A stretch of DNA of 15,612 nt from an uncultured Mycoplasmatota bacterium (GTDB taxonomy: Bacteria; Bacillota_I; Bacilli_A; RF39; UBA660). Each line of letters begins with the position of its first letter. The stretch's first letter is position 1. Shown in pieces: positions 1 to 7,483 of the stretch. Below the pieces are notes generated by a model, which saw nothing but the letters and a program-made list of their open reading frames with translations, ran no database searches and had not been told where the DNA came from. A program made the position numbers and the translations under genes. Where the stretch lies: assembly GCA_947572405.1 (NCBI GenBank), contig CANPBV010000032.1, forward strand, positions 1 to 15,612, given 5' to 3'.

Positions 1-38
1 CTTCTTTTTCAATGCTTATTCGACTTTTTATTTCTAAT

Positions 39-812
39 TTATAATTTTATCCTGTATTTAAGAACTTCTATTTGCTCTTCTTCTTTTCTCATTCTATCTC
101 TCCATTCCTTCATAACCCATTCATCATTTGTAGCGCCTCTATTGATTCTTTTATAAATTGTTCCATAATATCATTAATTCTTCTGTTTTTTAACATCTAG
201 TTCTATTAATGTTAATAAAAAGCTCTCATCTTCTGGTAAATGATCTATCCTATTAGGATACTACTTTTTATAGATATTAGAAAAATATGAATGACTGTTT
301 CTTTATTGCTTTCTACATCCTCTTCGCCCATTAAATAATCAATATATTTTGTTTCCTCTTTTTCTTCTAACATAAAGTCATAGATATTTTTGTAACATAG
401 GGATATCATCATATTTTGCTTTTCTTGTTACAAATCTAGTTTGTAGTCTATAACAATATCTCCTATTTCTTTCTGATTTTAACACGATCCATTTGGTTCA
501 ATATTGATACAAACATCTCCATAATATGCAACATAATCTGTTCTTTCTTTATCTTTGTCATTCCTTTTATCCAATTCATTTTTGCTTAATTTCAAGTTTT
601 TGAATGATTTTTTAAAAGGGATATTTCAATAATAAGATAAACGTTTACTGGAATATTTAAGGCGATTTTCCTAGAACAACATAGCTTTACACACAATATT
701 CGTTTTTCTTTCTCAATTTTTATCTAGTTTCAAATATCGATTTTCAATTTTTCTCTATCATATAGATTATGAATATGCTCGTTTTTTCATTGATAGTAAA
801 TCTAATAGACAT
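39..812 (-). pseudogene. Decayed protein-coding gene of unknown family
   Basis: No intact reading frame covers this stretch, but the minus strand reads like a broken gene. An ATG at 812-810 is preceded by an AAGGTG ribosome binding site (817-822) and begins MSIRFTINEK. The sense continues in another frame with EHIHNLYDREKLKIDI, then in a third with KSFKNLKLSKNELDKRND and YVAYYGDVCINIEPNG, with TAA/TAG/TGA stops in between. Further fragments include YIDYLMGEEDVESNK, LPEDESFLLTLIELDVKK and, near the end, NDEWVMKEWRDRMRKEEEQ, ending at a TAA at 41-39. The fragments are charged and protein-like rather than random, and at least four or five frame changes or stops separate them. I do not recognise the family. 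Poor sequence quality could mimic decay, but the neighbouring genes are intact, so real decay is more likely. Confidence 0.5.
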
Positions 813-900
813 ATAGCACCTTCTTTCTAAACTACATATTAACACGCAAAGAAAGGGGAAGTAAAATAGCAAATTTTAAATATTTGAAATTTTTTTTTAT

Positions 901-937
901 CAATTTTTCATATCTTACATAACAATTTTTCATATCT
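901..937. repeat. Two 15-base direct repeats, 22-base period
   Basis: The 15-base word CAATTTTTCATATCT occurs at 901-915 and again, exactly, at 923-937, separated by seven bases. The 22-base spacing is about two helical turns. It lies in the AT-rich gap between the sigma-like gene and the decayed gene, about 90 bases upstream of the decayed gene's start. It could be an operator or iteron-like site, or a chance product of AT-rich sequence. Confidence 0.5.
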
Positions 938-969
938 GAAAACTTTTATTTTACAAAAAAATAAAGTTT

Positions 970-998
970 AAAAAAAATAAAGATTTTTTTCTTTATTT
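970..998 (-). terminator. AT-rich intrinsic terminator after the sigma-like gene
   Basis: On the minus strand a perfect 9-base stem (AAATAAAGA at 998-990, TCTTTATTT at 983-975) closes a six-base A loop and runs into further T residues (974-970). It lies about 37 bases downstream of the sigma-like gene's stop. The stem is almost entirely A/T and therefore weak. A second, imperfect hairpin of similar composition follows at about 940-969. The rest of 813-1034 is AT-rich sequence with no gene that I can support. Confidence 0.5.
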
Positions 999-1034
999 CC
1001 TAAATTCTACATTTTTATGTTTTCATTTTTACAC

Positions 1035-1616
1035 TCATTTTTTTATATATGCTTTTTTACAAACAACATCATCCGCTAAAAGTTGCGCAAATATTTTTTC
1101 ATGTATTGCTTGTTTCTGTTCTCTCCAATCACGCCAATTTTCTATTGAAAATCTAGAAAATTGATGTAGTAAGGTTTGACGTTCTTCTGTTGACAATCTC
1201 CATAAAATAATATCTTGAATACTTTGAGTGATAACACCACAATTTTTATGGTTATACCTTTGTTGATTGTGTCGAATAAACTCTTCCGCTATATCGTTTG
1301 CTATTCTATATAAATCAAATGTTGTCATGCCTGATTTAGAATCAATAATCTTATTTTGCTCTGTGAGTATAATAGTTGCAAGACATTTCAAAGCCTTTTT
1401 TTCGATTTCTCTAATTCTAGTTGGTGTCACTCCAAACATTTTAGCAATCTCTGGTATGCTCATCGCCTCTCCACAAATACCATAGCGTAATTCTAATACT
1501 TTTATTTGTTTTTCACTTAGTTTTTGTAATGCACGAGCTTCTATCCGTTTTCTTTCTTCTTCTTTTATGATACTATCTTCTAATGGATTAGAATAGTATT
1601 CAGTCTTTTTTTCCAT
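1035..1616 (-). CDS. Sigma-70 region 4-like DNA-binding protein
   Basis: This 193-residue protein has a segment (about 33-80) closely resembling region 4 of sigma-70 factors: LSEKQIKVLELRYGI, then a helix-turn-helix from about 52 to 75 with IPEIAKMFGVTPTRIREIEKKAL. That region normally contacts the -35 promoter element. No region 2 or 3 precedes it: the N-terminus is only about 30 charged residues, so the protein should not bind core polymerase or melt a -10 element as an ordinary sigma factor does. The C-terminal 110 residues have no domain I recognise; they are helical in character with aromatic and basic residues (IENWRDWREQK at 158-168). The ATG at 1616 has a strong GAGGGGG site seven bases upstream, and the gene has its own promoter and terminator. 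It may be a sigma-like regulator or a positive-control transcription factor; the role is inference. Confidence 0.7.
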   Translation of the reverse strand: MEKKTEYYSNPLEDSIIKEEERKRIEARALQKLSEKQIKVLELRYGICGEAMSIPEIAKMFGVTPTRIREIEKKALKCLATIILTEQNKIIDSKSGMTTFDLYRIANDIAEEFIRHNQQRYNHKNCGVITQSIQDIILWRLSTEERQTLLHQFSRFSIENWRDWREQKQAIHEKIFAQLLADDVVCKKAYIKK

Positions 1617-1648
1617 ATTATATTTCCCCCTCTTTTTTATTGAGGCTT

Positions 1649-1677
1649 ATTTTAACACAATTGAATATTTTTATCAA
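1649..1677 (-). promoter_or_regulatory. Sigma-A promoter of the sigma-like gene
   Basis: Minus strand: -35 TTGATA (1677-1672), 17-base spacer, -10 TAAAAT (1654-1649) with an extended TG motif one base upstream. The start codon lies about 33 bases downstream of the -10, behind a GAGGGGG binding site. Confidence 0.75.
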
Positions 1678-1689
1678 ATTTTTATAATT

Positions 1690-1717
1690 AAAAAGAGACT
1701 TTGTAAAAAATCTCTCT
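1690..1717 (-). terminator. Probable terminator after tig
   Basis: Immediately after the tig stop, the minus strand has an AGAGA / TCTCT stem with additional TTT/AAA pairs (small bulges) followed by five T residues. The stem is short and imperfect, but its position at the gene end fits an intrinsic terminator. Confidence 0.5.
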
Positions 1718-2990
1718 ATTCTCCTTTTAAAGCGTCCATTGCAGCACGCATTTCAAGATCATATTTCACCATATCTAATCCACCAAATAGTTTTAAGAAT
1801 TCTTCTTTTTTCATTTGATATTTTTCTGCTAATTTAGTAGCTTCTTCCTCGGCTTGTTCGTCTGTTATTTTAATATTTTCTACTGTTGCAATTTCTTCTA
1901 ACATTAATCTAAATGTAATACGTTTAACAGCCTCATCATGCATTTGATCTTTTAAAGCTTGCTCATCAGAATTTGTAAATTGATAAAATTGTTCTAATGT
2001 AATTCCCTGCATTTTTAGGTTTTCTTCATACTGTTTAATCATACGTTTCTTTTCTTCTGCAATCATAACATCTGGAATATCAATCGCTACATTTTTAGCA
2101 GCCGCCTCTAATAAGTCATCTACATATTTGTTATCGGCCTCGGCTTCTTTGTGAGTCAAAATATTTTCCTTTACTTGAGTCTCTAATTTTTCTAGTGAAT
2201 CGATTCCTTCCATTCCTAAATCTTCAAAAAATTCATCATTAATTTCCGGAACCTTTACTTCTTTTACTTCATGAAGTGTTACTTTAAATACTACTGGTGC
2301 CCCTTTTAAATCCTCACTATGATAGTCACTAGGGAAAGTTACATTGATTTCTTTCACTTCACCTGATTTCATTCCAATTAATTGTTCCTCAAAACCTGGA
2401 ATAAAAGTTCCACTTCCGATTGTTAAAGAGTAATTTTCTGCCTTTCCACCTTCAAAAGCTACTCCATCTTTAAATCCTTCGAAATCAATTACTACAATAT
2501 CTCCATCTGCTACAGCTCCATCTTTTAAAACATTTTCTGCATATCTTTCTCTCATGTGTCCAATAGCATGATCGATTTCTTCTTTTGTAACATCTACTTT
2601 TTCTTTTTTGACACCAAGTCCTTTATATTTCCCTAATTTTACTTCTGGCTTTAAGGTCAAAGTAAATTTAAACTCAATTCCTTCATCACTCACATCCGAT
2701 AAAGCAATATCGGGTTCTGCCACAATTTTTAAATCTTGTTTGTCTTCAAATGCTTTAATATATGCTTGTTCCAAACATAAATCAGCCGCATCCATGTATA
2801 AAGATGACTTTCCATATTTTTTTAAAAACAATTCTTTTGGAGCATGTCCTTGACGGAAGCCATCAATTTTCACTTTTTTACTTGCTTTAAGATAAGCTTT
2901 ATCTAAAGCTTCTTCCCATTCTTTTCCTTCTATCTTAACAGTAAATTCTTTGACATTTTTATTTTCTGTTGCTTCATTTTCCTTACTCAT
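1716..2990 (-). CDS. tig: Trigger factor, ribosome-associated chaperone
   Basis: Trigger factor binds ribosomal protein L23 at the peptide exit tunnel, shields nascent chains and has peptidyl-prolyl isomerase activity. The 424-residue protein shows all three family domains: an N-terminal ribosome-binding domain with the signature loop GFRQGHAP (44-51), a central FKBP-type isomerase domain (about 158-241, including DIVVIDFEGFKDG and FIPGFEEQLIGMKSGE), and a long helical C-terminal chaperone domain (about 245-424). Length is typical of the family. The ATG has a strong GGAGG site about seven bases upstream. The gene is monocistronic, with its own promoter upstream and a probable terminator downstream. 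No missing or odd elements are seen. Confidence 0.97.
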   Translation of the reverse strand: MSKENEATENKNVKEFTVKIEGKEWEEALDKAYLKASKKVKIDGFRQGHAPKELFLKKYGKSSLYMDAADLCLEQAYIKAFEDKQDLKIVAEPDIALSDVSDEGIEFKFTLTLKPEVKLGKYKGLGVKKEKVDVTKEEIDHAIGHMRERYAENVLKDGAVADGDIVVIDFEGFKDGVAFEGGKAENYSLTIGSGTFIPGFEEQLIGMKSGEVKEINVTFPSDYHSEDLKGAPVVFKVTLHEVKEVKVPEINDEFFEDLGMEGIDSLEKLETQVKENILTHKEAEADNKYVDDLLEAAAKNVAIDIPDVMIAEEKKRMIKQYEENLKMQGITLEQFYQFTNSDEQALKDQMHDEAVKRITFRLMLEEIATVENIKITDEQAEEEATKLAEKYQMKKEEFLKLFGGLDMVKYDLEMRAAMDALKGE

Positions 2991-3015
2991 ACTTTTTCCT
3001 CCAATTCATGTTACT

Positions 3016-3044
3016 AGTATATCTTATTTTTCTTAATAATTCAA
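3016..3044 (-). promoter_or_regulatory. Sigma-A promoter of tig
   Basis: Minus strand: -35 TTGAAT (3044-3039), exactly 17 bases, -10 TATACT (3021-3016). It sits between the greA terminator and tig, giving a leader of about 20 bases that contains the GGAGG binding site. Confidence 0.8.
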
Positions 3045-3063
3045 CACCTTTCCTTTTTTCACT

Positions 3064-3085
3064 TAAAAAAGCACTTAGTGCTTTT
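3064..3085 (-). terminator. Intrinsic terminator of greA
   Basis: The minus strand has an 8-base perfect stem AAAAGCAC / GTGCTTTT with a TAA loop, followed by more T residues. It begins within the last codon of greA, so the greA stop is part of the structure. Confidence 0.85.
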
Positions 3086-3554
3086 ACATAATTTCTACAA
3101 CTTTAACGTCATATTTTCCATTTGGACTTTCTACAGATACAATATCTCCAACATGAAGACCTAAAATTGCACTTGCAATTGGAGATTCATTGGAAATTTT
3201 ATTTTGGAATGGATCTGCTTCTTTACTTCCAACAATTGTATACTCTTCTGTTTCTTTATCTTCTACATATTCCAATTTCACCTTAGAACCAATTGCTACT
3301 TGATCTGTTTTTACATCGCTAATCACAATCGCATTTTCAATCATTGCTTCTAATTCCTGAATCTTGCTTTCTACAATTGCTTGTTCTGTACGAGCAGCAT
3401 CATATTCTGCATTTTCACTCAAATCCCCTAAAGCACGGGCATCTTTTAATGCATTGATTACTTCTGGCCTTTTTTCTAATTTTAAATATTCTAACTCTTT
3501 TTGCATTTCTTCAAGGCCTGCTTTTGTTAAGTAAATTTCTTTTGTATTTGACAT
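3084..3554 (-). CDS. greA: Transcription elongation factor GreA
   Basis: GreA enters the secondary channel of stalled, backtracked RNA polymerase and stimulates cleavage of the nascent RNA 3' end. The 156-residue protein has the expected N-terminal antiparallel coiled coil (about 8-75), with the acidic catalytic tip in DLSENAEYDAAR (44-55), and a C-terminal FKBP-like domain (about 80-156) with SPIASAILGLHVGD. Length is standard. The ATG has a GAGGTG site about eight bases upstream. greA follows the U32 genes here, as in B. subtilis, where yrrO-udk-greA are adjacent; udk is absent in this window. It has its own near-perfect promoter and a strong terminator, so it is probably transcribed alone, with possible read-through from trhP2. 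Confidence 0.97.
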   Translation of the reverse strand: MSNTKEIYLTKAGLEEMQKELEYLKLEKRPEVINALKDARALGDLSENAEYDAARTEQAIVESKIQELEAMIENAIVISDVKTDQVAIGSKVKLEYVEDKETEEYTIVGSKEADPFQNKISNESPIASAILGLHVGDIVSVESPNGKYDVKVVEIM

Positions 3555-3598
3555 TTTTATTTCACCTCAGATTTTAATTTTTCTTGTAAATCTACAAA

Positions 3599-3627
3599 AT
3601 AATACTACAGTTTTTTCCTTTTGTCAA
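3599..3627 (-). promoter_or_regulatory. Consensus sigma-A promoter of greA
   Basis: Minus strand: -35 TTGACA (3627-3622, perfect consensus), 17-base spacer, -10 TATTAT (3604-3599). The leader is about 38 bases and ends in the GAGGTG binding site. This is one of the strongest-looking promoters in the window. Confidence 0.88.
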
Positions 3628-3638
3628 CTCTGTTTGTA

Positions 3639-4829
3639 TTATTTTTTAATTCGCATGAAATCATTTGGATATAATGCTTTTTCAATTTTTATTTTCACGA
3701 TCTGTCTCGGATGTCTCACAACTTCTATTGATTCCCCATTTTCATCTATGATTTCTTGTATTTTTGTTTGAAAAGTATCAATATTTGGTCCAAAAAATTC
3801 TACTGTATCTCCAATCTTAAAATAGTTTCTCTGTTCTATGACAGCATATCCATTTTGATAGTTTAGTACAAGACCTAGAAAGTCTTGATTAGACACCTCT
3901 AATCTACCATTATAGTACTGGCATTCTACTCCCTCACTACCATCAAAAAATTGTGGGACAGAATCTCTATTGGCACAATTTGTAAGTACTTTTTCATACT
4001 CTTTATTATATTCATAAATTTCTTTTTGTTTCGTATATTCATCAATTACTTTTCTATAAATGTCGACAACGGTTGCAATATAATAAATTGAACGCATTCT
4101 TCCTTCTATTTTAAAGGATGTAATTCCCATATCTATCATATCTGGAACATATTTTAATAAAGATAAGTCTTTCGTACAAAAGGTAAACGGTTGTTCCCCT
4201 AACAATGGGGTTTTTGTTTCATCCAACAAATCGAAATCCCAACGGCATATTTGACTACATCCTCCCCTGTTAGAATCTCTAGCCGTCAAAAAATTAGAAA
4301 GTACACATCGTCCGCTATAGGAAGCACACATGGCTCCATGAATGAAACATTCAATTTCAATATCCACATGTTTTTTTATTTCCATAATTTCTTCTCTTGT
4401 GGTTTCTCTTCCAAGAACAATTCTAGTAATCCCCTCTTGCTTCCAAAATTTTACTGCTTCATAATTTAAAGTAGATTGTTGTGTTGATAAGTGAAGTTCT
4501 AAATTGGTATTTTCTTTTGCAAGAGAAATAATAGCTGGATCACTAAAAATAATTGCATCTACTCCTATTTGATCTAAGTTTTTTAAATAGTTGGTTAATT
4601 CTTTTAGTTCCGATGTATGAAAAGCAATATTGACCGTTACATAAACTTTTTTTTGTAAATTATGAGCAAATTCCACGCCCTCTTTTAATTCGTCTAAGGT
4701 AAAGTTGGAAGCATTTGCCCGAAGTCCAAACATAGTTCCCCCTAAATAAACAGCATCTGCCCCATAAAGGAGTGCGAATTTAAGTTTTTCTAAGTTCCCT
4801 GCGGGTGCTAAAAGTTCAGGCTTTTTCAT
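3639..4829 (-). CDS. trhP2: U32-family tRNA hydroxylation protein TrhP2-like (YrrO)
   Basis: This 396-residue member of the 'peptidase U32' family matches B. subtilis YrrO, which with YrrN makes 5-hydroxyuridine at the tRNA wobble position (U34) in a prephenate-dependent reaction. Visible: the family N-terminus PELLAPAGNLEKLKFALLYGADAVYLGG, split here as residues 4-13 and 14-31; the signature HGAMCASYSGRC (164-175); GGCSQICRW (189-197); and FKIEGRMRS (239-247). Cysteines 168, 175, 191 and 195 are likely iron-sulfur cluster ligands. A C-terminal domain follows from about residue 310. The annotation 'protease' is a historical family name. The start overlaps the trhP1 stop by four bases (ATGA), with an AAGGGGG binding site inside the end of trhP1, indicating translational coupling. 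Confidence 0.88.
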   Translation of the reverse strand: MKKPELLAPAGNLEKLKFALLYGADAVYLGGTMFGLRANASNFTLDELKEGVEFAHNLQKKVYVTVNIAFHTSELKELTNYLKNLDQIGVDAIIFSDPAIISLAKENTNLELHLSTQQSTLNYEAVKFWKQEGITRIVLGRETTREEIMEIKKHVDIEIECFIHGAMCASYSGRCVLSNFLTARDSNRGGCSQICRWDFDLLDETKTPLLGEQPFTFCTKDLSLLKYVPDMIDMGITSFKIEGRMRSIYYIATVVDIYRKVIDEYTKQKEIYEYNKEYEKVLTNCANRDSVPQFFDGSEGVECQYYNGRLEVSNQDFLGLVLNYQNGYAVIEQRNYFKIGDTVEFFGPNIDTFQTKIQEIIDENGESIEVVRHPRQIVKIKIEKALYPNDFMRIKK

Positions 4830-5689
4830 ACATTTTCCCCCTTAATTTTATAAATCGTTTCTTTGTATAAAAATCCTTTATCCACATTTTGTCGACATAA
4901 TTTATTAATGGTATTTTCTATTTGTTCTTGATTTTCTTCGGTTAAATTTTGTAATAAATGTACAATCTGATGAAAAGCCTCTTCTTCTATTAAGAAACTG
5001 TTTAAAACAACATACTCAGTCCCTATCTGTTGTAACTTCAAGACTTCCTTTGCTGCATTTAAGATATGTGCTGAATAAACAGTTGTTCCATTCTCATCAT
5101 CTACGATTGGATACTCATTTCCCTCTTTTTTCAAATAATACAAATTCCCGTTTTCTGTCAACCTAAAACATTTTAAATAGTTTTTTACCAAATGTCTTTT
5201 GGAATCAAACATTGGTAGGTATCCAAAAATATTTACAAACAAAGAAACATTAGTATTCTTTCTAATCTCCTCTATTTCATTTAATGTAATTTCACTCGAT
5301 AAATAAACGCCCTCTATCCCATGCTGGGCCCAAAAGTTACAAGTTCCTGCATTGGTAGTAAGGTGCTCCTGACTCCAAATCAGGGGGTAAGATATCTGTA
5401 ATTTTTCTTTTAAATTCACTACACTAATATCATAATAAAATACCCCATCTATTGAATATTGTTCTAATTCTAGCATTGTTTTTTTTAATTTTTCTAAATC
5501 TTTATTATGCATATTTTTATTTAGCATAATAAAAATTTTCTTTCCACGCTTTTTTAAATCCATATAGTCTTGTAAATCTTCCAGTTCTATATAAAAAGGT
5601 AAATTCACGCTCAAAGATTTGATTCCTAAAATAACTCCATCTGATGTTATATTTTGTTCTTTTTTGCTTGGTATTGTTAATAAATCCAT
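4826..5689 (-). CDS. trhP1: U32-family partner protein TrhP1-like (YrrN)
   Basis: This 287-residue protein precedes and overlaps trhP2, as yrrN precedes yrrO in B. subtilis, and resembles U32 proteins in segments such as WSQEHLTTNAGTCNFWAQHG (104-123), GVYLSSEITLNEIEEI and FGYLPMFDSKRHLV (155-168). It lacks the HGAMC/SGRC and GGCSQICRW cysteine motifs of its partner; only Cys117, Cys174 and Cys265 are present, so it probably does not hold the same iron-sulfur cluster. It is presumed to act with TrhP2 in forming 5-hydroxyuridine-34. The ATG lies about 18 bases below a strong -10 element, giving a very short leader with an AGGATG binding site. The assignment rests on context plus family resemblance; sequence similarity alone would give only 'U32 family'. 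Confidence 0.8.
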   Translation of the reverse strand: MDLLTIPSKKEQNITSDGVILGIKSLSVNLPFYIELEDLQDYMDLKKRGKKIFIMLNKNMHNKDLEKLKKTMLELEQYSIDGVFYYDISVVNLKEKLQISYPLIWSQEHLTTNAGTCNFWAQHGIEGVYLSSEITLNEIEEIRKNTNVSLFVNIFGYLPMFDSKRHLVKNYLKCFRLTENGNLYYLKKEGNEYPIVDDENGTTVYSAHILNAAKEVLKLQQIGTEYVVLNSFLIEEEAFHQIVHLLQNLTEENQEQIENTINKLCRQNVDKGFLYKETIYKIKGENV

Positions 5690-5707
5690 GTTTTCACATC
5701 CTATCGT

Positions 5708-5736
5708 ATTATAACAAAAATCAGATAAAATAGCAA
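5708..5736 (-). promoter_or_regulatory. Sigma-A promoter of trhP1-trhP2
   Basis: Minus strand: -35 TTGCTA (5736-5731), 17 bases, -10 TATAAT (5713-5708, perfect consensus) with an extended TG motif. Transcription would start near 5701, leaving a leader of only about 11 bases before the trhP1 ATG. This separates trhP1-trhP2 from the upstream trmR operon. Confidence 0.88.
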
Positions 5737-5756
5737 AACAACCATAATGTCTTTTA

Positions 5757-5900
5757 CTACTCTATTTGCACTTTTAAAAGAGTTCGAGTTTCGTAATTCA
5801 TTTTTTCTACTTTTTCAGGTTAATTTTTATCACATAATTGTCTTGTGTCACCATTTATTTCTTTTCTCTCATTTGAATTTTGTTTCTTGAGGCCATTCAT
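5757..5900 (-). other. Intergenic region with two tiny in-frame ORFs, possible gene remnant
   Basis: The 331-base gap 5690-6020 holds the trhP1 promoter, a terminator and this stretch. On the minus strand an ATG at 5900 opens a 26-codon ORF (MNGLKKQNSNERKEINGD, ending at TAA 5822-5820). The same frame continues after that single stop with PEKVEKMNYETRTLLKVQIE to a TAG at 5759-5757. No good ribosome binding site precedes the first ATG. It could be a remnant of a small gene with one nonsense codon, or chance. I do not recognise it. Confidence 0.2.
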
Positions 5901-5922
5901 GAAAAGATCAAAAACATAAAAA

Positions 5923-5979
5923 AGAATCCTTTTATAAATTGTGCTACAAAAAAATACAGATTTTTAGAATCCTTTTATA
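5923..5979. repeat. 14-base direct repeat flanking the operon terminator
   Basis: AGAATCCTTTTATA occurs exactly at 5923-5936 and 5966-5979, a 43-base offset. The second copy forms the inner part of the terminator hairpin; the first lies just past its T-run. This suggests a partial local duplication of the terminator. Confidence 0.6.
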
Positions 5980-5998
5980 GGAATGGATAATCTGCATT
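5947..5998 (-). terminator. Intrinsic terminator of the alaS-to-SLT gene cluster
   Basis: Minus strand: outer stem AATGCAGATT (5998-5989) pairing with AATCTGTATT (5962-5953, one G-T pair), an inner TCC/GGA helix, then an unbroken T-run (5954-5948). It lies about 23 bases after the SLT gene stop. Confidence 0.85.
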
Positions 5999-6020
5999 TC
6001 TATTTATAAAAATCATACTT

Positions 6021-7472
6021 TTAAAATTTTTTCTGGTATTCTAAATTTTCTGATACCTGTTTTGTTTCATTGGTAATAAAATTAATAATTGTACTTGTAC
6101 CATCTAAATTTTTATTTTGAGACAGCAATCCTACATAATAAGATAAAACATCGGCAATATAATGGGGATTCCCATATGTAATATATTTCCACACATATTT
6201 TTCTCTGGCTTTCGCTATTACTTGAGGATCCTTTTCATCTAGGCCAATAAAAACGCGATAATAATAATTATTTGGGTTACGATGAACATCTTCCACAATC
6301 TTAAGCCAACCTAAATCATTAACATTGTTTTTCACATCTTCTTCAGTAATCCCCATTTGTTTGGCATAGTCATGAATCACAACCCGCATCATTTCCTCAC
6401 CATAATTATAGGATTGAAGCGCCAAGTAAAGATTCCCATCATACAAGTTGATTCTATTTTGCAAATACATTGCTGCAGCTTGAGCATTTATAGAAAAATT
6501 AATAGCATTTTCCATTGTAATAGATAAGGTATCTTCACTCTCCGTTTCATAATTCCAGGCTTTCACAATTTGTCCTTCTGGTAATTCTAATTGAAATGCT
6601 CCTACTCCATATCCATTATAATAAATTCCATCTGGGCAACATGCTTCATGATCCAAATTGGATTCAGCTAATCCTTTTGCCATTAATAAATAAGGATCGA
6701 TACCATAAGTATGTCCTACATTCATAATAATTGCTCCTCTATTACTGTAGACAATTTCTTCTACTTTTTCTGGATCCACCCTAGCGCCTATCATAATTTT
6801 AGAATTATCATAACCGTTATAATTGCGCTGGAGGTTCCTTGTTTCTTCTAAGCGAGTTGAAAAATCCATAATATTATCTTTTTGACTATCATCTTGCACC
6901 CCTAAAACAAATTCATCCATTTTAGGCAATTCTATATTTTTTATATCGGGAACTGGTCCCATTAAATTTATATCGGAAAAAACATTATTTTGTTTAGTGG
7001 TAGCACTACTAATTATTGCTTGTTGCTCGTGAAAATCAGCGTTTCCATTCATTACGAATCGTACGCCTGTTACTAATAACGTTCCAGCCATAGCAAGAGC
7101 TGCCAATCTCGTTTTGTTTACATATAACAATTTTAATTGTAAGAACTGCAAGAAACTCGTTCTTTCCTTCCTCTTTAAGTTTTCAAAAACAATTGGTGTC
7201 TTAACAAGCCGCTCGAATAATGTAAAAAAAACGGGAATTTCTAACAAATCTTCATAATTTCTGACAACAATAGTCGTTTTATCAGCCGTAAATAAGGTCA
7301 AGTTTTGCCCCCTAATTACGGCATCTACAAAATGAGTTGCATTTCTGATAATATATTCTTTAATATCTTTCTCTTTATTTGTTCGTCTTCGGTAGGTTTC
7401 CCCTGTGCTTTTTGTTCTAATTTCTAAATAAAGACCATTTTCTGAAGCTCCAATATAAGCCAATCTTTTCAT
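6021..7472 (-). CDS. Membrane-anchored SLT-domain (lytic transglycosylase-like) protein
   Basis: This 483-residue protein has three parts. Residues 1-120 form an unassigned, probably cytoplasmic domain (begins MKRLAYIGASENGLYLEIRT). A single transmembrane segment follows at about 122-141 (LAALAMAGTLLVTGVRFVM). The rest is extracellular, with a lysozyme-like SLT fold at about 235-375: GIDPYLLMAKGLAESNLDHE (Glu270 in the position of the catalytic acid), GYGVGAFQLE (287-296) and LALQSYNYGEEMM (350-362), the three family landmarks. SLT enzymes cleave peptidoglycan glycan strands with anhydro-MurNAc formation. A C-terminal region of about 100 residues (YYYRVFIGL at 403-411) is unassigned. The ATG has an AAGGTGGTG site overlapping the trmR stop, 11 bases away. 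It is the last gene before a strong terminator. B. subtilis has no such gene at this place between yrrM and yrrN. Confidence 0.78.
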   Translation of the reverse strand: MKRLAYIGASENGLYLEIRTKSTGETYRRRTNKEKDIKEYIIRNATHFVDAVIRGQNLTLFTADKTTIVVRNYEDLLEIPVFFTLFERLVKTPIVFENLKRKERTSFLQFLQLKLLYVNKTRLAALAMAGTLLVTGVRFVMNGNADFHEQQAIISSATTKQNNVFSDINLMGPVPDIKNIELPKMDEFVLGVQDDSQKDNIMDFSTRLEETRNLQRNYNGYDNSKIMIGARVDPEKVEEIVYSNRGAIIMNVGHTYGIDPYLLMAKGLAESNLDHEACCPDGIYYNGYGVGAFQLELPEGQIVKAWNYETESEDTLSITMENAINFSINAQAAAMYLQNRINLYDGNLYLALQSYNYGEEMMRVVIHDYAKQMGITEEDVKNNVNDLGWLKIVEDVHRNPNNYYYRVFIGLDEKDPQVIAKAREKYVWKYITYGNPHYIADVLSYYVGLLSQNKNLDGTSTIINFITNETKQVSENLEYQKKF

Positions 7473-7483
7473 GTTTCACCACC

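Noticed and set aside
3639..4829. Calling the U32 gene a protease
   Set aside because: The family name is historical; the trhP1-trhP2-trmR context and conserved cysteine motifs support the tRNA hydroxylation role.
5690..6020. Structured small RNA in the intergenic gap
   Set aside because: Beyond the terminator and promoter I see no strong conserved stems or known RNA motif.
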